Source: SVQP01 sp045587385 (GTDB lineage Bacteria; Bacillota; Clostridia; Oscillospirales; CAG-272). From it: DNA of 29,496 nt. The DNA is taken from positions 1 to 29,496 of the forward strand of contig JAZNCE010000014.1 of the NCBI GenBank assembly GCA_045587385.1, given 5' to 3'. Of the stretch, positions 13,469-20,393 are shown piece after piece (the stretch's first letter is position 1; every line of letters begins with the position of its first letter). The position numbers and the translations under genes were made by a program. The notes below the pieces were generated by a model. The model saw nothing but the letters and a program-made list of their open reading frames with translations, had not been told where the DNA came from and searched no databases.

Positions 13469-15787
13469 ATTCTTTCTCCTTTTTGCTTTTACTTGATATT
13501 TGACGCCCGTTTTATATTGCGCGGGCTTTTTGAGTCTTAACGAATTGAGCACTACGCTGACCGAGGAAAACGACATTGCCACCGATGCGATCATAGGGCT
13601 GAGCACAATGCCCACGGGGGCAAGCACGCCTGCCGCAAGCGGAATGCAAATGCTGTTATAGATCAGTGCCCAGAACAAGTTTTGTCTGATCACGCGCACC
13701 GTCTCACGGCTGAGTCTGATTGCCTGTACCACGCCCCAAAGCGAGGATTTTGACAGTACGACGTCCGCAGAATCAATGGCGATCTCAGTACCCGTGCCAA
13801 TGGCGATACCCACGTCGGCACGCGCCAGCGCGGGTGCATCGTTGATGCCGTCACCCACCATGGCAACGCTTCCCTTTTGCATATACTCGCGCATAATGCG
13901 CTCCTTATCCTCGGGCAAAAGCGAGGCGTGCACGTCGGTAATCCCCGCTTCGGATGCAATGGCGTTTGCCGTGACGGCATTGTCACCCGTCAGCATGACG
14001 CAGCAAATCCCCATATCCGCAAGAGCTGATACCGTCTTGGCACTCTCCTCTCTGATCGGGTCGGAAATACCCATCAAACCCGCCGCTTTCGCATCTACAG
14101 ACACCAAAACGGCAGTAAAACCGCGTTTTTGGCAAGTTTCAAAGTCTTCAAGCTGTGATTTTTGCACCTTGACGCCCATCTTTTGCAAAAATTGCGGCTT
14201 GCCGACAAGCACCTCTTTGCCGTTCACGCGCGCACCGATGCCTTGTCCGATCACGGATACGGGATCTGTAACACTCCACAAATCAATGCCGTTTTGCTCG
14301 GCATACGCGCATATTGCGGTAGACAGAGGATGTGCCGATAAGCTTTCGGCAGCGTACGCATATGCAAGCAGCTCACTTTCTTCAAAGCCTTCAAACACCT
14401 GCACGTGCGACACCTGCGGCTTCCCCATAGTCAGCGTTCCGGTTTTATCCATGAGCACGTATTGCACGCTCTGCAAGGCTTCCAGAGCCTCACCGCTCTT
14501 GATCAAAACGCCCTCACCCGCGCCTCTTCCCGTGCCTACCATAATGGCTGTCGGCGTAGCAAGACCCAGCGCGCAAGGACAAGATATGACCAGTACGGAC
14601 ACGGCACATTTAAACGCCTGATCGACCTCTCCGCCCGATACGAGCAGCCAAACGATCAGCGTGACAAGTGAAATACCCATAACGGCAGGCACGAAAATGC
14701 TGCTGACCTTATCCGCTACGCGCGCAATGGGTGCTTTGGACGCAGCCGCTTCTTCAAGTAAATTGATGATCTTTTGCAGCGCGGTATCCTGCCCTACGCG
14801 ATCCGCGCGCACGTATAACACACCGCTTACCAAGGTGCAGGCACCGCTGACACGGTCACCCACCGATTTTTCCACGGGAATGCTCTCACCGCTCAAGGGA
14901 GATTCATCCACGCTGCCCTGTCCGCTTGTGACAACGCCGTCGATCGGGATTCTCTGACCCTCTCTGATCATGACCTCGTCACCAATGACGATCTCGGACA
15001 GCGGCAAACGCTGCCACACGCCGCCGCGCAGCACGTTTGCATCCTCGGGCATCAGCGCAGCCAGCGCACGCACGGCTTGCCCGGCACGCGTTTTTGCTCT
15101 GTGCTCAAGTAATTTGCCCAAAGAGACCAGCGTGACGATCATGGCAGCCGACTCCAGATACAAAGAATGCAGCCACGCATGCAACAGCTCGTGATCTCCC
15201 GACACCGTTGCAATGCCGATTTCAATTGCCGCCCACACGCCGTACAAAAACGCTGCAGACGAGCCAAGCGCAATTAAGGTATCCATATTCGGAGAGAGAT
15301 GCACAAGCGCACGAAAACCGCGTAAAAAGAAGCCTCTGTTCAGTATGAGCACCGGCAGCACCAGCGCGACCTGCAAAAGCACGAACCAAAGTGCCCACGC
15401 GGGCTCTGAGAAAAACTGCAAAAAGGGAATGCCCATCATGTTGCCCATGGCAACAAACATAACAAACGCACTCAGAGCTGCGCTGACGATAAATCTGACC
15501 CTTGCGCGCTTTGCCTGCCTGTTTTCCTCCAGCAACTCCGCTTGCTTGTCCCGCTCCTGCTCCAACGCATAGCCTGCTGCAGATATTGCCGCGGACAGCT
15601 TTTTTTCTATTTTTTTAATCTCCTTTGCCGTGTGCGTATCGGGATACGTCACAGACAGAGAATTTGTCAAAAGGCTGACCGTTGATTCTATGCCATACTC
15701 GCAAAACACGCTTTTGGCGGCGCGCTCCACGTGGCCCACGCAGGCTGCACAGGTCATACCCTTGACGCTATATCTGATCTTTGCCAT
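13256..15787 (-). CDS. copA: Copper-exporting P1B-type ATPase fused to a C-terminal CopZ domain
   Basis: An 843-residue inner-membrane pump that exports Cu(I) using ATP. Residues 3-73 are an N-terminal heavy-metal domain with Gly-Met-Thr-Cys-Ala-Ala-Cys (10-16). Eight membrane helices follow the P1B layout. Visible motifs: actuator Ser-Gly-Glu-Ser (299-302), ion-binding Cys403-Pro-Cys405, phosphorylation site Asp447-Lys-Thr-Gly-Thr, His-Pro in 'SAHPLS' (family usually SEHPL), and hinge 'GDGINDAP' (645-652). The pump proper ends at about 752 ('VVLNSLRLKK'). A 21-residue basic linker then leads into a complete second metal-binding domain (774-843, Met-Met-Cys-His-Lys-Cys at 786-791), equivalent to free CopZ chaperone. 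Within the linker is a full ribosome site and ATG for that domain. The ATG at 15787 is supported by the N-terminal domain; its ribosome site is weak. Monocistronic, with its own promoter and terminator. Confidence 0.93.
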   Translation of the reverse strand: MAKIRYSVKGMTCAACVGHVERAAKSVFCEYGIESTVSLLTNSLSVTYPDTHTAKEIKKIEKKLSAAISAAGYALEQERDKQAELLEENRQAKRARVRFIVSAALSAFVMFVAMGNMMGIPFLQFFSEPAWALWFVLLQVALVLPVLILNRGFFLRGFRALVHLSPNMDTLIALGSSAAFLYGVWAAIEIGIATVSGDHELLHAWLHSLYLESAAMIVTLVSLGKLLEHRAKTRAGQAVRALAALMPEDANVLRGGVWQRLPLSEIVIGDEVMIREGQRIPIDGVVTSGQGSVDESPLSGESIPVEKSVGDRVSGACTLVSGVLYVRADRVGQDTALQKIINLLEEAAASKAPIARVADKVSSIFVPAVMGISLVTLIVWLLVSGGEVDQAFKCAVSVLVISCPCALGLATPTAIMVGTGRGAGEGVLIKSGEALEALQSVQYVLMDKTGTLTMGKPQVSHVQVFEGFEESELLAYAYAAESLSAHPLSTAICAYAEQNGIDLWSVTDPVSVIGQGIGARVNGKEVLVGKPQFLQKMGVKVQKSQLEDFETCQKRGFTAVLVSVDAKAAGLMGISDPIREESAKTVSALADMGICCVMLTGDNAVTANAIASEAGITDVHASLLPEDKERIMREYMQKGSVAMVGDGINDAPALARADVGIAIGTGTEIAIDSADVVLSKSSLWGVVQAIRLSRETVRVIRQNLFWALIYNSICIPLAAGVLAPVGIVLSPMIASVAMSFSSVSVVLNSLRLKKPAQYKTGVKYQVKAKRRKNMAEQIIILDVQGMMCHKCVAHVKKALEGVKGVKAVEVSLDENTATVTYTGKKPEALAAAVIEEGYEAKIR

Positions 15788-15808
15788 AATTTTCTCGTTT
15801 CATAAAAA

Positions 15809-15864
15809 ATTTACATTTTCATTATAGACCATTTTGACGCGTTTTTCAAGAAAAAAATGTAAAT
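15809..15864 (-). promoter_or_regulatory. copA promoter flanked by an 11-base inverted repeat (candidate operator)
   Basis: On the - strand, TTGAAA (15849-15844) and a perfect TATAAT (15826-15821) are 17 bases apart. ATTTACATTTT (15809-15819) and its exact complement AAAATGTAAAT (15854-15864) bracket the promoter. Each contains a TTACA/TGTAA half site like those bound by CopY/BlaI-type repressors, but the two halves are 45 bases apart centre to centre instead of adjacent. The promoter is firm; the operator is a suggestion. Confidence 0.65.
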
Positions 15865-15902
15865 ATTTTTGATAAAAAATACTGAAAAATGCCTATGACG
15901 GG

Positions 15903-15959
15903 TTGCTTTTACGGATATAATATGTTATAATATATATTAACTAATACTATATAGTTAAT
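15903..15959 (+). promoter_or_regulatory. dnaA promoter with a palindrome at the transcript start
   Basis: TTGCTT (15903-15908) and a perfect TATAAT (15926-15931) are 17 bases apart. A second TATAAT lies at 15916-15921. ATTAACTA (15936-15943) and its complement TAGTTAAT (15952-15959) form a perfect 8-base inverted repeat covering the expected transcription start, suitable for an operator or a 5' hairpin. The dnaA start is 31 bases further. Confidence 0.7.
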
Positions 15960-15989
15960 TTCGTTACCCATACGGGAAAGGATACATAT

Positions 15990-17405
15990 ATGGAAATTTT
16001 AGATCTGCTCAACGCGCTCTGGGAAGGTATCAAGGAATACTACAGAGGCGTTCTCGGTACGGATATAGCAAACATATGGTTTGGTAATCTCGAGATCCAA
16101 AAGGTGGAAAACGGCGTTATTACCATGGCAACCTCGTCCGAGATCAAAATCAATTACATCAAAACCAAATTCATTCCCGAGATCGAAAAGAAATTTTCGG
16201 AAAATCTCGGCATGGATCTCAAGGTAGATTTGATTTTTTCGGGAAATACCAAGGAAGTGCAGGAGCTTCGCGCCAGATTTGCGCGCTCTGCGGAAATTGA
16301 GCGTGCAGCACACGAGCATGCGCACTCCACGCTGACCCCCGAGGAAAAGGCTCCCCTGCCCGATCTTGTGTTGGGCTCGACCAAGCCTCCCTTCAAATTT
16401 GAATATACCTTTGACAACTTCATCGTCGGTAACTCCAACAAATTTGCACACGCAGCCTGCGTGGCAGTGGCAAATCACCCCGCAACCGACTACAATCCCC
16501 TTTTCATTTACGGCCCCTCGGGTCTTGGCAAAACGCACTTGCTTTACGCGATCACCAACGAATTCAAGCGTAAACGCCCCGACATTAAGGTCATTTACAT
16601 CAAGGGCGAGGACTTCACCAATCAAATGATCGACTGCATGGCACGTCGCTCAATGAACGAATTCCGCGATAAATACCGCAGCTGCGATATTCTCATGATC
16701 GACGATATTCAGTTCATTGCAGGTAAGGTCTCCACACAAGAGGAATTTTTCCACACCTTCAACGCCCTGCACGAGGACGGTAAACAGATCATTCTGACCT
16801 CGGACAAGCCCCCCAGAGATATTCAGACTCTTGAGGACAGACTCAAGACCAGATTTGAATGGGGACTGATTGCAGACATTCAGCCGCCGGATCCCGAGCT
16901 GCGCGTCGCCATCATCAAAAAGAAGGCTGACCAGATCGGTATTGAGATCTCGGAGGAGGTTCTGGAATTCTTAGCCGAAAACCTGCGCTCCAATATCAGA
17001 CAGATCGAGGGCGCAGTCAGAAAGCTCAGCGCCATAGGCTTTGTATACGATAAGGTGATCACCATGGAGGTGGCACGCTCCTGTATAGACGAGCTGCTTG
17101 GCGGAGCTGAGCCGGTGGGCGTTACCGTAGATAAGATCTTTACCGCCGTTTACAAAAAATACGGCATCAAGAAAGAAGACATTATCGGCGAGCGCCGCAC
17201 CAAGGACATTGCGCAGGCAAGACACATTGCCATTTACCTGATCCGAGAGATCACGGATATGTCCTTCCCCGGCATCGGCAAGATCCTCAACCGCAACCAT
17301 ACCACCATCATTTCCTCGATCGAAACTGTGGAAAAGAAGGTCATTGCCTCGCAATCCTTTGCTATGGAGATCGACGATCTGATCAAATTGGTCAAGGAAA
17401 GCTGA
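15990..17405 (+). CDS. dnaA: Chromosomal replication initiator DnaA
   Basis: A 471-residue AAA+ ATPase that binds DnaA boxes and opens oriC. ATG 15990 follows GGGAAAGGA. Domain I (about 1-85, including the conserved Trp30-Phe31) mediates helicase loading and self-contacts; a short linker (86-135) follows. Domain III (136-350) has Walker A Gly175-Pro-Ser-Gly-Leu-Gly-Lys-Thr182, Walker B 'ILMIDDIQF' (234-242), sensor and arginine-finger region 'LEDRLKTRFEWGL'. Domain IV (375-471) carries the DNA-binding signature 'RRTKDIAQARHIAIYLIRE' and 'RNHTTI'. All key residues are present and the length is typical. It stands first at the origin, with its own promoter; the DnaA boxes immediately downstream identify oriC. 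Confidence 0.98.
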   Translation: MEILDLLNALWEGIKEYYRGVLGTDIANIWFGNLEIQKVENGVITMATSSEIKINYIKTKFIPEIEKKFSENLGMDLKVDLIFSGNTKEVQELRARFARSAEIERAAHEHAHSTLTPEEKAPLPDLVLGSTKPPFKFEYTFDNFIVGNSNKFAHAACVAVANHPATDYNPLFIYGPSGLGKTHLLYAITNEFKRKRPDIKVIYIKGEDFTNQMIDCMARRSMNEFRDKYRSCDILMIDDIQFIAGKVSTQEEFFHTFNALHEDGKQIILTSDKPPRDIQTLEDRLKTRFEWGLIADIQPPDPELRVAIIKKKADQIGIEISEEVLEFLAENLRSNIRQIEGAVRKLSAIGFVYDKVITMEVARSCIDELLGGAEPVGVTVDKIFTAVYKKYGIKKEDIIGERRTKDIAQARHIAIYLIREITDMSFPGIGKILNRNHTTIISSIETVEKKVIASQSFAMEIDDLIKLVKES

Positions 17406-17730
17406 CAGTACGAACAGTTCCCCTGTGGAAAACTCGGACAAAATTTTCCACAGCGACATTTATGTCGTACCAAACGTACGACAGTGACGTGCAAGAGCAA
17501 ACAAGCAAAAAAGTTATGCACAGAAAGCAAAATCATTCCACACCGACTTTTGCACAAGAAAAAACACGTTTTGAAAACGCAATTTACCTTATGACAAAAG
17601 CAAAATGAGACTTTTCCACATTTTGCACAGACTCTATTATTAAAACTACTGAAATATAAACTCTCTATCTCTCTTGCGCACGCGCAAGGCAAGTGCGAAA
17701 GATGCACAAAAAATCAAAAGGAGCGAATTT
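17406..17730 (+). other. oriC: Chromosomal replication origin oriC
   Basis: The 325-base dnaA-dnaN gap contains six DnaA boxes fitting TTWTNCACA: TTTTCCACA at 17424-17432 (- strand), 17444-17452 and 17612-17620; TTATGCACA at 17514-17522; TTTTGCACA at 17548-17556 and 17621-17629. The last two touch end to end and are followed after four bases by CTATTATTA (17634-17642), which matches DnaA-trio motifs, and then an AT-rich stretch to 17665. This is the layout of a basal unwinding module. An inverted repeat TGTCGTAC-5-GTACGACA at 17463-17483 is of unknown role. A small hairpin (17673-17688) precedes the dnaN ribosome site. Confidence 0.93.
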
Positions 17731-18876
17731 ATGAAGATCGTTTTTAACAGACAGGAAATCTGCAATGCCGTAACTCCCCTGATGTGTGCCGTATCCGGCA
17801 AGAGCACGCTGACCGCCGTGGAAGGCATTTTATTTGAAGCAAAAGAGGACAACACCTGCGTGCTGACCACCTTTGACCTTGAAAAGGGCGTTCGCATCGT
17901 CATTAACGCCGAGGTAGACGAGCCCGGCTGCTACATCATCAACGCACAGAAGTTTGTGCAGACCATTCGCGTCATGGAGGGCCAGACGGTTACCCTGACC
18001 GTCAACGAAAAGCTGAATGCGGAGATCGTTTCTGCAAATTCCTCCCATAAGATGAACGCGCTTGCAGGTGCGGATTTCCCCGAAATTCCCCGTCTGACCT
18101 CGCAAAACGGCTTTAAGATCGGTCAGGCTGTGCTGCGCGGGATGCTCTCCAAGGTCATGTACGCCATGGGCGTCAACGATCAGCGTCCCGTGCTCAACGG
18201 CTGCCATTTCAAGATCGCCGGCAACGTTCTCCATCTCGTTTCCTGCGACTCCTTCAAGCTGGCAAAGTGCAACGTGACCACCGAGATCGACGCCTTTACC
18301 GCACAGGGCAATTCCGATTTCTCCTTCATCATTCCCTCAAAGACCGTAAACGAGCTTTACAGAATGCTGGGGACCGATGAGGATGCGACCGTGACCGTAT
18401 ACACCAGCCGCAAGAACATCGTATTTGACTTGGATCACATGATCTTCTTCTCCCGTCTGATCGACGGTGAATATATCGATTATAACCGCATTATCATGAC
18501 TAACCACCGCATTACCGTAGAGCTTGACAGAGCCGTTCTGATTGGTGCTCTGGAGCGTGCGGCACTTGTTACCGAAGAGAGAATTGCCGGCAGCGTGCGC
18601 TCGCACGTGAAGCTGACTGTGGAGGGTGACTATCTCAAGATCTCCGCAACCTCGACCGCAGGCTCGACCTACGAGGAGCTTGCCGTAGAGCACGAGGGTG
18701 ACGACCTGGTCATTGCCTTCAATAACCGCTACCTGATCGATTCGCTGCGCTCCTGCACGGCTGACAGAGTCAAGCTGAGCATGACCTCTGCACTCTCCAG
18801 CATCAATATTGAGCCCGGTGAGCAGGGCGAGGACAAGGAGCTCTTCCTTTTGCTGCCCGTTCGTATGAAGGACTAA
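17731..18876 (+). CDS. dnaN: DNA polymerase III beta subunit (sliding clamp)
   Basis: A 381-residue protein that forms the ring-shaped processivity clamp of the replicative polymerase. ATG 17731 is chosen because AAAGGAG lies 7 bases upstream and the protein then begins 'MKIVFNRQEICNAV', the normal clamp N-terminus; a longer reading from 17674 would include oriC-proximal sequence. Three repeated clamp folds cover the length; typical positions include 'SKVMYAMGVNDQRPVLNG' in domain 2 and the C-terminal 'LLPVRM' ending, close to the canonical 'MPMRL'. It is slightly longer than the usual 365-378 residues. recF follows after six bases, so the two are co-transcribed. The S4-domain gene yaaA that usually lies between dnaN and recF in Firmicutes is absent. 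Confidence 0.97.
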   Translation: MKIVFNRQEICNAVTPLMCAVSGKSTLTAVEGILFEAKEDNTCVLTTFDLEKGVRIVINAEVDEPGCYIINAQKFVQTIRVMEGQTVTLTVNEKLNAEIVSANSSHKMNALAGADFPEIPRLTSQNGFKIGQAVLRGMLSKVMYAMGVNDQRPVLNGCHFKIAGNVLHLVSCDSFKLAKCNVTTEIDAFTAQGNSDFSFIIPSKTVNELYRMLGTDEDATVTVYTSRKNIVFDLDHMIFFSRLIDGEYIDYNRIIMTNHRITVELDRAVLIGALERAALVTEERIAGSVRSHVKLTVEGDYLKISATSTAGSTYEELAVEHEGDDLVIAFNNRYLIDSLRSCTADRVKLSMTSALSSINIEPGEQGEDKELFLLLPVRMKD

Positions 18877-18882
18877 AGCAGC

Positions 18883-20004
18883 ATGCAATGCAATCGCATA
18901 GAGGTCACCAATTTCCGTAATATCGAGCACGCCGCGGTGGATTTTACGCCCGGTGTGAACGTGCTGGCGGGAGATAACGCGCAGGGAAAGACCAACTTGC
19001 TTGAAGCAATCTATCTTTGTGCGCTGGGAAAGACCTTTCGTTTGGCAAAGGACGCGGAAATCGTGCGCTTTGGACAACAGGAATGCGGCATCGTGCAGCA
19101 TTTTGCCGACAATAAACGCGAGCAGAGTGTGGAAATGACGCTGTTTTCGGGCACCAAAAACCGCAGGCGCGTCTATCTCAACGGTGTTTCCTTAGCGCGC
19201 ACCAGTCAGCTGCTCGGAAACTTCCGCGTGGTACTGTTTTGCCCCGAGCACCTTTCCTTGGTCAAGGAGGGACCCGGGGAGCGACGCAATTTTTTGGACG
19301 TTGCCATCTCACAGCTGCATCCCGCGTACGTGCGCGCGTTGCAGAAATACAATCAGCTCTTAAAGCAGCGCAACAGCCTGCTCAAGGACGCCGAAAACGA
19401 CCGCGCGACCTTTGACTCTACCATTGAGCTGTGGAGCGCGCAGCTTGCGCATGAGGCAGCGTATATTGCCTCGGTACGACATGCGTACGTGCGTCAGCTT
19501 GATCGCTACGTGGGTGAATTTTTCACGGGCATGTCGGGCGAGCGCGAGCAGGTAAAAGTGACGTATATGGGAAAAGCGCACATAGAGACCGACGCATATG
19601 CCGACCGCGAATACGTTGAGCGTGCCTATATGCGGCTGTACATGTCGCACCACGACCGAGAAATTGCCGCAGGAAGCACTTTATGGGGCATTCACCGAGA
19701 TGACCTTGAAATTGAATTAAACGGCAAATACGCGCGAATTTTTGCCTCACAGGGGCAGCAAAGGTCCGTAGCCCTTGCCATGAAGATGGCAGAGGGCGAA
19801 ATTTCACGCGAATATGGCGACAAGGAATACCCCGTATTTCTGTTTGACGACGTGCTCTCCGAGCTGGATGCCAATCGCCGCTCGTTCTTGCTGGACGAGA
19901 TTTGTGACCGACAGGTCATTATGACCTCGTGCGAGCCCGGGATCGCGGGAGACTGCAATATTGTGTTGGTCAAGAACGGCACGTACGAAAAAAAGGTAGA
20001 TTAA
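18883..20004 (+). CDS. recF: DNA replication and repair protein RecF
   Basis: A 373-residue SMC-like ATPase that, with RecO and RecR, loads RecA at gapped DNA. ATG 18883 lies six bases after dnaN with a weak ribosome site, suggesting coupling. Visible motifs: 'IEVTNFRNIE' N-terminal strand, Walker A Gly-Asp-Asn-Ala-Gln-Gly-Lys-Thr (about 30-37), the RecF-specific 'LFCPEHLSLVKEGPGERRNFLD', ABC signature 'SQGQQRSVALAMKMAE', and Walker B 'VFLFDDVLSELD'. Length and order match the family. The remB stop-start spacing (two bases) puts it in the same operon. Nothing is missing. Confidence 0.97.
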   Translation: MQCNRIEVTNFRNIEHAAVDFTPGVNVLAGDNAQGKTNLLEAIYLCALGKTFRLAKDAEIVRFGQQECGIVQHFADNKREQSVEMTLFSGTKNRRRVYLNGVSLARTSQLLGNFRVVLFCPEHLSLVKEGPGERRNFLDVAISQLHPAYVRALQKYNQLLKQRNSLLKDAENDRATFDSTIELWSAQLAHEAAYIASVRHAYVRQLDRYVGEFFTGMSGEREQVKVTYMGKAHIETDAYADREYVERAYMRLYMSHHDREIAAGSTLWGIHRDDLEIELNGKYARIFASQGQQRSVALAMKMAEGEISREYGDKEYPVFLFDDVLSELDANRRSFLLDEICDRQVIMTSCEPGIAGDCNIVLVKNGTYEKKVD

Positions 20005-20006
20005 CT

Positions 20007-20267
20007 ATGTTTTTACACGTTGGAAACAATAAAAATATCCGAATTCGTGACATTATCGGCATTTTCGATACCGATAACGCCACGCTTTCCCCCATTACAA
20101 GACAATACCTGACCCGTGCCGAAAAAAACGGTATGCTGGACGCGGCAAGGCAGGAAATTCCCAAATCCTTTGTGCTCTACCGCACCAAAGAGGGCTGCAA
20201 GATCTGCTTTTCGCAGCTCTCGGCAAGCTCGCTGTGGGGCAGGATCAAGGATCCCTCCAGCTTTTAA
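20007..20267 (+). CDS. remB: RemB-like extracellular matrix regulator (DUF370)
   Basis: An 86-residue protein beginning 'MFLHVGNNKNIRIRDIIGIFD', with 'NATLSPITRQYL' and 'IPKSFVLYRTKEGCKICFSQLSASSLWGR', the pattern of the DUF370/RemB family (YaaB in Bacillus subtilis), always found between recF and gyrB. RemA relatives are DNA-binding activators of matrix genes in Bacillus; the role of RemB is less clear. ATG 20007 starts two bases after the recF stop, with AAAGGT upstream. A truncated repeat (copy C) begins four bases after its stop. Confidence 0.9.
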   Translation: MFLHVGNNKNIRIRDIIGIFDTDNATLSPITRQYLTRAEKNGMLDAARQEIPKSFVLYRTKEGCKICFSQLSASSLWGRIKDPSSF

Positions 20268-20271
20268 TGGC

Positions 20272-20378
20272 TAGCCGCACGGGAGTCGAATCGAATTGCC
20301 CGAGGGCGATTCATTTTCGCATCTTTCGGCGTGCTTTTACTCGCAAGATTTCAGTATCATTTCACACCAAAAATCATA
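20272..20378 (+). repeat. MITE-like repeat, truncated copy C
   Basis: The first 78 bases (20272-20349) match the start of copy B at 2375, beginning TAGCCGCACGGGAGTCGAA. After that the match breaks, with a possible short resumption near 20365. It lacks the far terminal repeat. It fills the remB-gyrB gap and supplies most of the gyrB leader. Confidence 0.72.
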
Positions 20379-20393
20379 AAAAGGAATTTGAAC

